Numbered from the stretch's first letter, positions 46,590 to 55,338 are shown. The stretch is DNA of 64,000 nt from Bifidobacterium sp. ESL0800 (GCF_029395355.1 NZ_CP113913.1:496001-560000), one strand, 5' to 3'. Made by a program: numbers and translations. Notes: generated by a model from the letters alone, not told the origin.

Positions 46590-49400
46590 ATGACAGGCGG
46601 GCGCGGCTCTTGGCGACGCTCGCGAAACGGCTTGGTGAAGGGAATGGGTGTGGCACAGGATCCGGATTTGATTGCGCGAAGCGCCGAAGAACTCGTCGGT
46701 GATTTGAACCCGCAGCAGGCCAAGGCGGTGCAGTATCGTGGGCCGGCCTTGCTGATCGGTGCGGGGGCCGGGTCGGGCAAGACGCGCGTGCTGACCCGTC
46801 GAGTGGCGTGGATTCTTTCCCAATTCGGCGCATGGCCCAGCCAGATTCTGGCCATCACGTTCACTAATAAGGCCGCCGCCGAAATGCGCGAGCGTTTGAG
46901 GACCTTGATTGGCCCGGTCGCCGAGCATATGTGGATTTCGACGTTCCACTCCGCCTGCGTGCGCATTTTGCGACGCGACGGCAAAACGATCGGTCTCAAT
47001 TCCGGCTTCTCCATCTACGACACCGCCGACAGCCAACGGTTGATCAAGCTCATCGCTACCAGTCTCAACGTCGATCTGAAGCGTTATACGCCTCGTGCCA
47101 TCCTCGGTCAGATCTCCGATTACAAGAACAAACTGGTCGGATGGAAAGAACTGCTCAATACTTACGCACCCGATTACAAGCCCGGCCAGCAAGGCTATCA
47201 GATGGGACGTGCCGACAACGCAGATGCGGTGTATGCCGTAATCTACGCGGAATACCAGCATCGCTTGGCCGCGGCGAATGCCGTGGATTTCGACGATCTG
47301 ATTGTCCGTACCGTCGAGCTCTTGCATGATCACCCCGAAGTCGCGGATTATTACCATCATAAGTTCCGTTACATTCTGGTCGACGAATACCAGGACACCA
47401 ACCACGCGCAGTACCAGCTGGTGCGCGAGCTTTCCGGCATCGACGACCCCGATCGTCCCGCCATGGGCTCGCAGTCTTCCAACCAAGCGACCGCAGGACG
47501 CGAAGGCCCGGCCTGGGTCACCGTTGTCGGCGATTCCGACCAGTCCATCTATGCGTTCCGCGGCGCCGACATCAGCAACATCCAGGACTTCGAGAAGGAC
47601 TTCCCGGGGGCGCTGACGATCATGCTCGAGCAGAACTACCGCTCCACGCAGACCATTCTCGACGCTGCCAACGCAGTGATCGCCAAAAACACGGGACGCA
47701 AGCCCAAGAAACTCTGGACCGCGCTGGGCAAAGGGGAGCCCATCGTCGGCTACGCGGCCGACAACGCCCAGCAGGAGGGCGGCTGGATCGCCAACGAGAT
47801 CGCCAATCTCAAAAGCGAGCACGGCTACCGTTACTCGGACATGGCGATCATGTACCGTGCCAACGCCCAGTCGCGCGCGCTGGAGGAGGCGCTGATCAAC
47901 GCCGGCATTCCCTACCAGCTCGTCGGTGGCACGAAATTCTACGAGCGCCGTGAGGTCAAGGACGCCATCGCCTACCTGCAGGCCATCACCAACCCCGCCG
48001 ACAGCGTCAACATGCGCCGTATCATGAACACGCCCAAACGCGGCCTCGGAGCGCGGGCCGAATCCATGGTTGCCGCTTTTGCCGAGGCGCACAACGTACC
48101 GTTCTGGAACGGCATCGACCAGATGGATCAGATTGCCGACCTGCCCACACGCACCCGCACCAAGCTCGGCGAATTCCGCGATCTGATGCGAGACCTGATG
48201 CAGTTTGCCGCCGATCACGATTCCAAGCCTTCCGAGATCGTGGCGCAGGTGCTCAGCCAATCCAAGCTGCTCGAAGAGCTACAGCGTTCCACCGACCCGC
48301 AGGACGAGTCGCGTGTCGAGAACCTTTCGCAGCTGCAGTCCGTGGCCGCCGAGTTCGAGCAGAAGACGCCCGACGCCACGCTTTCCGGATTCCTCGAGAC
48401 CACGGCGTTGGTGGCCGATTCCGACCAGTTGCCGGGCGAGGGGGAGGACAGCGGCAAAGTCACGCTGATGACCCTGCACACCGCCAAGGGCCTCGAATAC
48501 CCCGTGGTGTTCCTCACTGGCATGGAGCAGGGCACGTTCCCGCATTCCCGCTCGCTCGAGGACGAACAGGAGCTTTCGGAAGAGCGTCGTCTGGCCTACG
48601 TCGGCATCACCCGCGCCAAGCAGCGGCTCTACGTCACTCGCGCGGCGGTGCGCTCGCAGTGGGGCCAGGCCAACGACATGATGCCCAGCCAGTTCCTCGA
48701 CGAGATCCCCGACGAGCTGATCGAATGGAAGCGTCGCGAGGCCGGCGTCGAGCGCATGCGCTCCGGGTGGGGCAGTGGCTCCGGCGACAGTGGTTTCGAC
48801 GACGAGTTCGGCGGCTGGGACGATGACGATGGTTTCTCTTCCGGTTCCACGTTCGGCGCTTCCGGGTCATCCTCGTCGTATGGCGGCTCTCGTAGTTCTG
48901 GGCGTTCCGGTTATGGCTCGTCGTACGGTTCCCGCTCAAGCTACGGTTCCGGCCATTCTGGCTACGGTTCCCGTTCCGGCTCTTCGTCCTACGGCTCGCA
49001 TTCCCGCTCGCTCTATGGAGCAGGTTCGGATTATCGCAGCTCCTCCTCGCATTCCGGTTACGGTTCCCATTCGTCGGGTGGCTCGTCGTACGGCTCCCGT
49101 TCCGGCTACGGTTCGTCCTCATACTCTTCGGGCTCGCACACCCGCGGCGGCAAGGTGACCACGCGCCGGACCGCGCCCAAATCCGCGTCGCGCTCGGTGC
49201 CGGCTTCGTCGCTTAAGAAAGACAACAAACTGAGCATCGCCGACTTCTCGGTCGGTGACAAGATCACTCACGACCAGTACGGCCTGGGCACCGTCGTCGA
49301 CACGCAGGACAAGGGCCGCAACTCGATCATCACGGTCGATTTCGGCTCTGACGGCGTCAAGCGCCTCATGCTGCGCGTCGCTCCGATCGAGAAGCTGTAA
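46590..49400 (+). CDS. pcrA: UvrD/PcrA-type superfamily 1 DNA helicase with Ser/Gly/Tyr-rich C-terminal linker
   Basis: A 3'-5' ATP-dependent helicase for repair and replication-fork maintenance. The 936-residue chain has motif I GAGAGSGKTR (about 57-66), Ia TFTNKAAAEM, motif II VDEYQDTN (about 265), motif III VGDSDQSIYAFRGAD (about 310-324), motif IV EQNYRST, motif V MTLHTAKGLEYPVVF (about 628-642) and motif VI RRLAYVGITRAK. From about residue 728 to 850 the chain is low complexity: first Gly/Asp, then about 95 residues of Ser, Gly, Tyr and Arg with a dozen Tyr, mostly in [G/S]Y[G/S]. The last 45 residues (FSVGDKITHDQYGLGTVV...) form the Tudor-like domain that in PcrA/UvrD binds RNA polymerase. 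The start is uncertain; MGVAQDPDLIAR (46644) is an alternative. Confidence 0.95.
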   Translation: MTGGRGSWRRSRNGLVKGMGVAQDPDLIARSAEELVGDLNPQQAKAVQYRGPALLIGAGAGSGKTRVLTRRVAWILSQFGAWPSQILAITFTNKAAAEMRERLRTLIGPVAEHMWISTFHSACVRILRRDGKTIGLNSGFSIYDTADSQRLIKLIATSLNVDLKRYTPRAILGQISDYKNKLVGWKELLNTYAPDYKPGQQGYQMGRADNADAVYAVIYAEYQHRLAAANAVDFDDLIVRTVELLHDHPEVADYYHHKFRYILVDEYQDTNHAQYQLVRELSGIDDPDRPAMGSQSSNQATAGREGPAWVTVVGDSDQSIYAFRGADISNIQDFEKDFPGALTIMLEQNYRSTQTILDAANAVIAKNTGRKPKKLWTALGKGEPIVGYAADNAQQEGGWIANEIANLKSEHGYRYSDMAIMYRANAQSRALEEALINAGIPYQLVGGTKFYERREVKDAIAYLQAITNPADSVNMRRIMNTPKRGLGARAESMVAAFAEAHNVPFWNGIDQMDQIADLPTRTRTKLGEFRDLMRDLMQFAADHDSKPSEIVAQVLSQSKLLEELQRSTDPQDESRVENLSQLQSVAAEFEQKTPDATLSGFLETTALVADSDQLPGEGEDSGKVTLMTLHTAKGLEYPVVFLTGMEQGTFPHSRSLEDEQELSEERRLAYVGITRAKQRLYVTRAAVRSQWGQANDMMPSQFLDEIPDELIEWKRREAGVERMRSGWGSGSGDSGFDDEFGGWDDDDGFSSGSTFGASGSSSSYGGSRSSGRSGYGSSYGSRSSYGSGHSGYGSRSGSSSYGSHSRSLYGAGSDYRSSSSHSGYGSHSSGGSSYGSRSGYGSSSYSSGSHTRGGKVTTRRTAPKSASRSVPASSLKKDNKLSIADFSVGDKITHDQYGLGTVVDTQDKGRNSIITVDFGSDGVKRLMLRVAPIEKL
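48874..49134 (+). repeat. Degenerate Ser-Gly-Tyr coding repeats in pcrA
   Basis: Short imperfect repeats of the TAYGGYTCC / TCCGGYTAYGG kind encode residues about 761-848 of the helicase, reading SYG, GYG and SSYG again and again. Such DNA can expand or contract by slippage. Synonymous third-base differences between copies suggest the protein pattern, not just the DNA, is maintained. Confidence 0.7.
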
Positions 49401-49473
49401 GGTGTCGGCTCGCCGCGTGGGCACGGGCATATAATCGTCTAGGTTCAGGCAAAACCGAGGGGTTCAGAGGAAA

Positions 49474-50364
49474 ATGACAGGGATTATTTCACAAATTGTG
49501 GCAGCCATCGTCATCGAGGTCGTCGTGTGCTTCCTGCAGTGGAAGGCCGTGCGCAGACCAGCGGTCTATCGCGGCGATCCGACCATGGCGGACGGCCGGT
49601 ATGATATGTATTACGAAACGGTGGATGGCGGCGTTGAGCCGGGAACCGGACACCAGGCCGACATCAACGACTATCTCGCGCCGGCGGGCAGCGATGTCAG
49701 CGGGGCGGTGGTCGCCTATGTGCTGTGCGGCATCATCGGCGGCTTGTTCTTCGTCTATCTGTCGCTGGCTTATTCGGCGGTCTGCACCGTGCTGATGGTC
49801 GTCATCCTGCTTCAATACCTGGCGTCGCTGGTGCTGCTCATTCGCAACGGGTCATTCGAGGCCAACAGGACCGGGTTCCTGTCGAGGTGTTTGGAATTCT
49901 TCGTCCTCTTCTGCGTGACGCTCTATACGATTGGTGCGGTCGGCGAGTCCCGCACCTCCGGCACCTTCGCCAAGCTGCTGCTGGGCACCGACGGACAGTG
50001 GCACCGCAAGTTCATCGACGACTTCGGCGTCATCATCCGCAATCTCCCCTCCTGGCAATTCATCGACTGGCTCGATGCCATCCAGCTGACCGTCGGCTCC
50101 ATCCTGTGTGTCTGCTTCCTGGTGTCCATGCTGCTGGAGTCGGTTGGTATGTTCGTGATCTGCGGCGGCTATGTCCCGCTGCACAGTAGTGGGTTCGTGG
50201 CGGGGAAGACGTGGGTGTTTACCCGCATCACCACGCGCAAGACCGTTTATCGGGTCCTGTGGTTCGTGTTGGCCTTTATCCTGAGCTCCCGTTCGGTGGT
50301 CACGATCTGCGTGGGCATCTACCGCTTCATCGCCGATTTCATCAGCAATTCCTACACCCACTGA
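49474..50364 (+). CDS. Multi-pass membrane protein of unknown function
   Basis: A 296-residue protein with an N-terminal membrane span (about 5-22), a polar loop with D/G/Y residues (about 30-72), then about five or six hydrophobic segments. RTSGTFAKLLLGTDGQWHRKFIDDFGVIIRNLPSWQ is an external or internal loop with a possible amphipathic helix. No family was recognised. GAGGAAA precedes the ATG at 49474. It lies between the helicase and rpsD and is probably transcribed independently of rpsD. Confidence 0.7.
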   Translation: MTGIISQIVAAIVIEVVVCFLQWKAVRRPAVYRGDPTMADGRYDMYYETVDGGVEPGTGHQADINDYLAPAGSDVSGAVVAYVLCGIIGGLFFVYLSLAYSAVCTVLMVVILLQYLASLVLLIRNGSFEANRTGFLSRCLEFFVLFCVTLYTIGAVGESRTSGTFAKLLLGTDGQWHRKFIDDFGVIIRNLPSWQFIDWLDAIQLTVGSILCVCFLVSMLLESVGMFVICGGYVPLHSSGFVAGKTWVFTRITTRKTVYRVLWFVLAFILSSRSVVTICVGIYRFIADFISNSYTH

Positions 50365-50673
50365 CGTCGGATCTGCGCCTTTGCACCGGCGCGTGGTCCG
50401 CATCGCGGACGGAGACGTAGAAGTCATGGCCGGAGCGGGGTGGCACCGTCGTTATGTTCGTCCTTACCCTGCGGGTAAAATAAGAGTTTGTGTCTGCCAT
50501 AAGGCGGACATTATCTGGAGTCTTAGCCCATCAGTGGGTCGGCGATATGCCCGGCAAAACGGGGATGTCGTTGGCGCTTGGCGCCTTGAAGCACTGGAGA
50601 GGCCCGGCTCAGCGCGGTTTCTTTTGATTCCGCGTTCCGTTCAGATAACGACAGAATACAAAGGAACAACAGA
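50365..50673 (+). promoter_or_regulatory. rpsD promoter and leader
   Basis: A 309-base gap. It has TTACCC-TGC-GGGTAA (50464-50478) and TGTCTGCC-ATAA-GGCGGACA (50491-50510, one G-T pair), either of which could end the upstream transcript or form part of an S4 leader. S4 commonly represses its own operon through mRNA structure, but the known S4-binding pseudoknot could not be identified here. Confidence 0.4.
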
Positions 50674-51300
50674 ATGACTAACATTCAGCGTTCTCGCCGT
50701 CAGGTGCGCCTTTCGCGTGCCCTCGGCATCGCACTGACCCCCAAGGCTCAGCGCATCTTCGAGAAGCGCCCGTACGCTCCGGGTGAGCACGGCCGCACGC
50801 GTCGCCGCACCGAATCCGATTACGCGGTTCGTCTGCGCGAGAAGCAGCGTCTGCGCGCCCAGTACGGTCTCTCCGAGAAGCAGCTTCGTGCAGCTTATGA
50901 ACAGGGCACCCACACCAAGGGCCAGACCGGTGACGCCATGCTCATCGATCTCGAGACCCGTCTCGACGCTCTGGTGCTTCGCGCAGGCTTCGCCCGCACG
51001 ACCGCCCAGGCACGTCAGTTCGTCGTGCATCGCCACATCATGGTCGATGGCAACGTGGTGGACCGTCCGTCCTACCGCGTCAAGCCCGGCCAGACCATCC
51101 AGGTCAAGCCGAAGAGCCAGACCATGGTTCCCTTCCAGATCGCCGCTGAAGGCGTGCACCGCGATGTGCTGCCCGCAGTTCCCGGATACCTGGACGTCAA
51201 CCTCGCCTCGCTCAAGGCGACTCTCACCCGCAAGCCGGAGACCAAAGAGATCCCGGTCGAGGTCAACATTCAGTACGTCGTCGAGTTCTACGCTCGCTGA
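50674..51300 (+). CDS. rpsD: 30S ribosomal protein S4
   Basis: S4 is a primary 16S rRNA-binding protein of the small subunit. The 208-residue product starts MTNIQRSRRQVRLSRALGIALT, has the S4 N-terminal domain with YAPGEHGRTRRR, and the S4 RNA-binding motif LETRLDALVLRAGFARTTAQARQFVVHRHIMVDGNVV (about 91-127). The C terminus NIQYVVEFYAR is typical. The N-terminal cysteine cluster of zinc-binding S4 is absent, so this is a zinc-free form. AAAGGAAC precedes the ATG. Unlike many bacteria it is not followed by rpoA but stands alone, ending at a terminator. Confidence 0.98.
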   Translation: MTNIQRSRRQVRLSRALGIALTPKAQRIFEKRPYAPGEHGRTRRRTESDYAVRLREKQRLRAQYGLSEKQLRAAYEQGTHTKGQTGDAMLIDLETRLDALVLRAGFARTTAQARQFVVHRHIMVDGNVVDRPSYRVKPGQTIQVKPKSQTMVPFQIAAEGVHRDVLPAVPGYLDVNLASLKATLTRKPETKEIPVEVNIQYVVEFYAR

Positions 51301-51334
51301 TTTCTGAATCCCATTCCTTTAAAGGACATACCGC

Positions 51335-51369
51335 AAGGGCCCTGTGAGTTTCAAGCTCACAGGGCCCTT
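51335..51369. terminator. Terminator after rpsD
   Basis: AAGGGCCCTGTGAG (51335-51348) and CTCACAGGGCCCTT (51356-51369) form a perfect 14-bp stem with a seven-base loop. The convergent ABC transporter gene stops at 51411, so the hairpin may serve both. Confidence 0.88.
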
Positions 51370-51410
51370 GGCGTTGTCGTGAATTGCCGTTCGACGGCAG
51401 GCGGTTGGAT

Positions 51411-52265
51411 TTAGAACCCGTCCTCGAAGAATTCGAGCAGGTCGGCCATCGTCAGCTTCTTCTTCTCCTCGGCGTTCAGGTCACGGACGATCTGGCCTTT
51501 TTGCAGTACGATGAGACGGTTGCCGTATTTCAAGGCGTCATCGAGGCGGTGCGTGATCATCAGACAGGTCAGTTGCTGCTCCGCGATGGTGCTGGCGGTG
51601 ATGGCCATGAGCTGCTTGGAGGTCTTCGGATCGAGAGCCGCGGTGTGCTCGTCCAAGAGCAGCAGGTCAGGTTTGGTGATGGTCGCCATGATCAGGCTCA
51701 GTGCCTGGCGTTGGCCGCCGGAAAGGTTGCCGGCCGGCGTGTTGAGATGTTCCTCGAGTCCGTTGCCGATGCCTCGGCACAGCTGAAAGAAGCGGTCGTG
51801 GTTGGGTGCCATCTCACGCATCTTCAAGCGGCGGGGTTGGCCGCGACGGGTGGCGAGCAGCAGGTTTTCGGCGACGGTCATCCGCGGCGCGGTGCCCATC
51901 TTCGGGTCCTGGAAGACACGGGCGATGTATTTGGCACGCGTCTCCTGAGAGGTCGAAGTGACGTCTTCGCCGTTCAGCAGCACGCGCCCGGTCGTAGGGT
52001 GGATGCCGCCGGCGATGATGTTGAACAGCGTCGATTTGCCCGCGCCGTTGCCGCCGAGCACAGTGATGAAATCGCCGGGTTTCACGGCGAGGTTGGCGTC
52101 GGTCAGGATCTCCTTGGTGTCGTCTATGCCGTTGTTGACCCTCACCGAGCAATGCTCGATGGCGAGACGAATGTCTTTCGGGTCGCTCACGCTTTGTGCC
52201 TCGGCAACGCTGGCAGTCAGGGCGAGGTCATCGTTGTTCGGCTTTGTCATCGTTTCGTCGTTCAT
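51411..52265 (-). CDS. ABC transporter ATP-binding protein of the TrpX-type importer
   Basis: The 284-residue ATPase powers the importer whose permease and substrate-binding protein are encoded just upstream. Walker A is VLGGNGAGKSTLFN (about 69-82), the Q loop VFQDPKMGT, the signature NLSGGQRQALSL (about 159-170), Walker B LLLLDEHTAALD (about 179-190) and the switch His in LMITHRLDD (about 215). A 35-residue polar N-terminal extension precedes the first strand. The start ATG overlaps the permease stop by four bases (52262-52265), so translation is coupled. Substrate is inferred from the binding protein and the leader peptide. Confidence 0.93.
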   Translation of the reverse strand: MNDETMTKPNNDDLALTASVAEAQSVSDPKDIRLAIEHCSVRVNNGIDDTKEILTDANLAVKPGDFITVLGGNGAGKSTLFNIIAGGIHPTTGRVLLNGEDVTSTSQETRAKYIARVFQDPKMGTAPRMTVAENLLLATRRGQPRRLKMREMAPNHDRFFQLCRGIGNGLEEHLNTPAGNLSGGQRQALSLIMATITKPDLLLLDEHTAALDPKTSKQLMAITASTIAEQQLTCLMITHRLDDALKYGNRLIVLQKGQIVRDLNAEEKKKLTMADLLEFFEDGF

Positions 52266-53191
52266 GCGTTCGCCTTTCCCTTGGTTGCCACGACGTCATT
52301 CTTCCTGAAGTATTTCTCGAAGCCGGTGGTCAGGTGCAACGCCCGCCTGAACTGGGGGATGAGCATGCACATTGAGAGCACGACCGCCGAGAAGAACTTC
52401 AGGTAGGTGGTGTCGAAACCGAGACGGATGACCAGAAGAATCAGCAGCTGGTAGATGATGCTGCCGACCACGGTGGCGAGCATGCGCTGGAAGAAGGAGA
52501 GCTCGCCGAAAAGGACCTCGCCGATGATGATGGAAGAGAGGCCGATGACGATGGTGCCCACGCCCTTGCTCACGTCGGCGTATCCGTCGTGCTGGCTGAT
52601 CAGCGCGCCGGACAGGGCGATCAGGCCGTTGGAGACCATCAGCCCCACGTTGGTCATCCGTTCGGTGTGGATGCCGAGCGATTTGGCCATGGATTCGTTG
52701 TCGCCGGTGGCGATGTAGGCCTGCCCGAATTCGGTGTTGAAGAACAGCGACATCAGGCCGATGACGATGGTCACGGCCAGCAGTCCGATGAAGACGGTGT
52801 CGTAGTTCGTCGGCAGATTGAGCGGGATGAAGACATCCTGGATCTTCGGCAGGTTCAGCAGGGAGAGATTCGGGGACTTCATGACGAAGAGCATCACCGA
52901 GTTCAACGCGCTCATCACCAGTATTCCGGCGAGGACCACGGGGATCTTGCCTTTCGTGTAGAGCAGGCCGGTCACCAGGCCCGCGCACATGCCGGCCAAA
53001 ACGCCCAGCAAAGTAGCCAGGAACGGATTGACACCAGCGGTGATGGCCGCGACGCACACCGCACCGCCCAGCGGGAACGAGCCTTCCGTGGTCATATCGG
53101 GGAAGCCCAGGATACGGTAGGTCATGAAGATACCGAGGCCGAGCATGCTCCACAGCATGCCCTGACCGATCGATGAGATGATCATGCTCAT
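52262..53191 (-). CDS. ABC transporter permease of the TrpX-type importer
   Basis: A 309-residue permease of the branched-chain-amino-acid/TrpY type with eight or nine membrane spans. The opening GQGMLWSMLGLGIFMTYRILGFPDMTTEGSFPLGGAV (about 9-45) is characteristic of permeases that pair with PF04392 (ABC_sub_bind) proteins. The EAA-like cytoplasmic loop lies near DNESMAKSLGIHTERM (about 158-173). It overlaps both flanking genes by four bases, which gives a tightly coupled three-gene operon. No homologous second permease is present, so it likely forms a homodimer. Confidence 0.92.
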   Translation of the reverse strand: MSMIISSIGQGMLWSMLGLGIFMTYRILGFPDMTTEGSFPLGGAVCVAAITAGVNPFLATLLGVLAGMCAGLVTGLLYTKGKIPVVLAGILVMSALNSVMLFVMKSPNLSLLNLPKIQDVFIPLNLPTNYDTVFIGLLAVTIVIGLMSLFFNTEFGQAYIATGDNESMAKSLGIHTERMTNVGLMVSNGLIALSGALISQHDGYADVSKGVGTIVIGLSSIIIGEVLFGELSFFQRMLATVVGSIIYQLLILLVIRLGFDTTYLKFFSAVVLSMCMLIPQFRRALHLTTGFEKYFRKNDVVATKGKANA

Positions 53192-54279
53192 TGCTTGCCG
53201 ACCTCCGTGCTGACGAGCTTGGCGCTCTTGCGCAGATTATCGGGGATGGTGATGCCGAGACGTTGCGCCTGCTCCTTGTTGATGATCGTGTCGCCGGTGG
53301 AGAACGTGTAGACCGGCATGGTGGCCGGCTTGCCCTTGCCCTTGAGGATCTGCGCGGCCATCTTGCCGGTCTGGATCCCGAGCTGGTATTGGTTGACGCC
53401 GATGGTCGCCAGTCCGCCTTGCTTGACCATCGTATCCACCGAGTTGATGACGGGACGGCCCTTCTTGTTGGCTTCCTCGGTCACCGTGGGCATGGCGTTG
53501 GCGATGGTGTTGTCGAGCGGGGTGTAGATGAAGTCGCACTTGTCGCTCATCACCTGCACGGTCTGCGCGATTTCGTTGGTCGACGGCACCGGGAATTTCT
53601 CGACATTCATGCCGAGCGCTTCGGCCGCCTTGGTGGCGGTCTTGACCTGCGACTTGGAATTGACCTCGGTGGAGGCGTAGAGCATGCCGACCGTCTTGGC
53701 CTGGGGCATCAGTTGCTTGCCGAGCTTGATTTCGGCGGCGACCGGCGGCTGGTCGGAGACGCCGGTGATGTTCTTGCCCGGTGCCTTCATATCTTTCACT
53801 AGCCCTGCCGCAACCGGATCGGTGACCGCGCCGAGCACGATCGGAGTAGTGGTGGTGGCGTTGGCCAGCGCCTGGGCGGCGGGGGTGGCGATGCCGACCA
53901 GGACGTCGGACTTCTTGTTGACCAGCTGCTCGCTCATCGTGGCGAGCTTGCTCTGGTCGGCTTGTCCGTTCTGGTCGAAGATCTGGATGTTCTTGCCGTC
54001 GACGAATCCTTCCTTCTTCAGTTCGTCGACCACGCCTTTATGAATCTGGTCCAACGCGGGATGACTGACGTATTGGAGGATGCCGACACGTTTCATACCG
54101 TTTTTCGTACCCGTCGACGACTGCACCGATTGGCTGACGGCCTTGCCGCCGGATGCCTGTTTGATGCCGGCCCGTCTGCCGAGTTCATAGGTGAACCCGC
54201 CTACGAGAATGAGGGCGATGACGACGATGGTCGCGGTCAGCGCCTTGCCGTGCGAGGTTTGGTGGTTTTCATAGCTCAT
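53188..54279 (-). CDS. trpX: ABC transporter substrate-binding protein, probable tryptophan (TrpX family)
   Basis: A 363-residue binding protein of the ABC_sub_bind (PF04392) family, whose tryptophan-linked branch is called TrpX. One N-terminal membrane segment (about 12-32) without a lipobox cysteine anchors it to the membrane. The mature part begins at MKRVGILQYVSHPALDQIHKGV (about 61-82), and VLGAVTDPVAAGLV and GVSDQPPVAAEIKL (about 140-175) are the usual ligand-cleft motifs. The ATG at 54279 is preceded by AGGAA and is chosen over frames reaching 54450 that run through the leader hairpin. Its upstream leader has a Trp-rich peptide and a terminator, which supports tryptophan as ligand; that assignment is inference. 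Confidence 0.87.
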   Translation of the reverse strand: MSYENHQTSHGKALTATIVVIALILVGGFTYELGRRAGIKQASGGKAVSQSVQSSTGTKNGMKRVGILQYVSHPALDQIHKGVVDELKKEGFVDGKNIQIFDQNGQADQSKLATMSEQLVNKKSDVLVGIATPAAQALANATTTTPIVLGAVTDPVAAGLVKDMKAPGKNITGVSDQPPVAAEIKLGKQLMPQAKTVGMLYASTEVNSKSQVKTATKAAEALGMNVEKFPVPSTNEIAQTVQVMSDKCDFIYTPLDNTIANAMPTVTEEANKKGRPVINSVDTMVKQGGLATIGVNQYQLGIQTGKMAAQILKGKGKPATMPVYTFSTGDTIINKEQAQRLGITIPDNLRKSAKLVSTEVGKQ

Positions 54280-54353
54280 AACGTTCCTGTTGCTCTTTCG
54301 ATTGGTAGGTATTGCCCACACCAAGTGAGATTGTTGCCTGTATCTAAAAATAC

Positions 54354-54381
54354 AAAAAACACCGAATAAACCACAACGGTG
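54354..54381 (-). terminator. Putative attenuator in the trpX leader
   Basis: Read on the minus strand, CACCG (54381-54377) and CGGTG (54364-54360) form a short G/C stem with a 12-base loop, followed at once by six T residues (54359-54354). It lies 113 bases after the leader-peptide stop and 75 bases before the trpX start, the right order for transcription attenuation. The stem is short. Confidence 0.55.
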
Positions 54382-54493
54382 ATTCAATCTTCCATTACGC
54401 TGCCACAATAAAACAACGGCTAGGAATGCTATGGAAACAAATGACGCCAAGGCGCGGGCACGATATTCAATTCTGGGTACTTAACAACTTGTG

Positions 54494-54550
54494 TTAGCTA
54501 CGCCAGCCACGCCAGACGAAATGCAACAGGAACCGTGATGTCGAAATCAT
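54494..54550 (-). CDS. Leader peptide with two Trp codons upstream of the TrpX-type operon
   Basis: An 18-codon frame, MISTSRFLLHFVWRGWRS then TAA, starts at the ATG at 54550. AAAGGAG (54565-54559) lies eight bases before it. The two TGG codons (54514-54512 and 54505-54503) fall within four codons of each other near the end, as expected for a ribosome-stalling leader. The bases covering the first Trp codon region (54507-54513) are complementary over seven positions, with one G-T pair, to 54451-54457 downstream, which would allow a 1:2-type pairing. An in-frame ATG at 54568 gives a 24-residue alternative. Too short for automated gene calling; the peptide itself probably has no function beyond sensing charged tRNA-Trp. 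Confidence 0.7.
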   Translation of the reverse strand: MISTSRFLLHFVWRGWRS

Positions 54551-54663
54551 ATCGACAGCTCCTTTCATTGCATCGTGAAACTCCTTTAACCATAGACATA
54601 CGGGCGGAAAACGACAAAAACGGATTCGCATAATGAGATACGGCGCTGTGAGATAATGGAGCC

Positions 54664-55338
54664 ATGTTGTTGCATCTTCATCTGGTCCGCCATGGGCAGA
54701 CCTATTTCAATCGCTATAACCGCCTGCAGGGCTGGTCGAATTCCCCGCTTACCGATTCCGGCATCGCCGACGCCGACAAGGCGGGGGAGAAACTCAAAGG
54801 CATTGATTTCGCCGCCGCCTATTGCTCCGACACGACCAGAGCGGAGCAGACCGCCGCTCGTATTCTCGATATCAACGAGCAAAACGGCCACAAACGCCCT
54901 GAGCTCGTCGCCGACATGCATTTCCGTGAACAGTTCTATGGGTATTTCGAAGGTCAGGACATGAGTATGGCGTGGTGGGCCGCCGGCGCGCCGCACGGTG
55001 CGAAGACCTATAACCAGATTGTGGAGCAATACGGGTTAAAGGGGACAAGGGATTTCCTGAAGGAAGCCGACCCGTTCCACGACGCCGAAAGCGACGAGGA
55101 ATACTGGAAACGCATCGAAGGCGGGTTCGCGCTGATCGCGGCCAACCCCGATCTCAAGGACGGCGATGATGTGTTGCAGATTTCGCACGGCAACACGCTC
55201 TTAAGCCTGATGCACCGTTTTGCCGGCCCGGGTTACGATCTTTCCGAGCGGCCTGCGAACGGCAGTGTCACCTCGCTCGATTTCGACACCGGCAAGCCGA
55301 TCGAGTCAGCGGTGACGATCGTCTCCTATAATCAATGA
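54664..55338 (+). CDS. Histidine phosphatase superfamily protein (phosphoglycerate-mutase-like)
   Basis: A 224-residue phosphatase of the branch that also includes cofactor-dependent phosphoglycerate mutases. The RHG motif LVRHGQTYFNRYNRLQGWSNSPLT (about 7-30) carries the phospho-histidine. CSDTTRAEQTA (about 59-69) holds the second arginine, and LQISHGNTLLSLMH (about 178-191) the second histidine. The length suits a phosphatase rather than a full mutase, so substrate is open. GGAG lies four bases before the ATG. It is divergent from the TrpX-type operon and its leader. Confidence 0.9.
   Translation: MLLHLHLVRHGQTYFNRYNRLQGWSNSPLTDSGIADADKAGEKLKGIDFAAAYCSDTTRAEQTAARILDINEQNGHKRPELVADMHFREQFYGYFEGQDMSMAWWAAGAPHGAKTYNQIVEQYGLKGTRDFLKEADPFHDAESDEEYWKRIEGGFALIAANPDLKDGDDVLQISHGNTLLSLMHRFAGPGYDLSERPANGSVTSLDFDTGKPIESAVTIVSYNQ

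Noticed and set aside
50464-50510. S4 translational-repression pseudoknot in the rpsD leader
   Set aside because: Two short hairpins are present but neither the pairing pattern nor overlap with the rpsD start matches the known S4 target, so only a generic leader was annotated.
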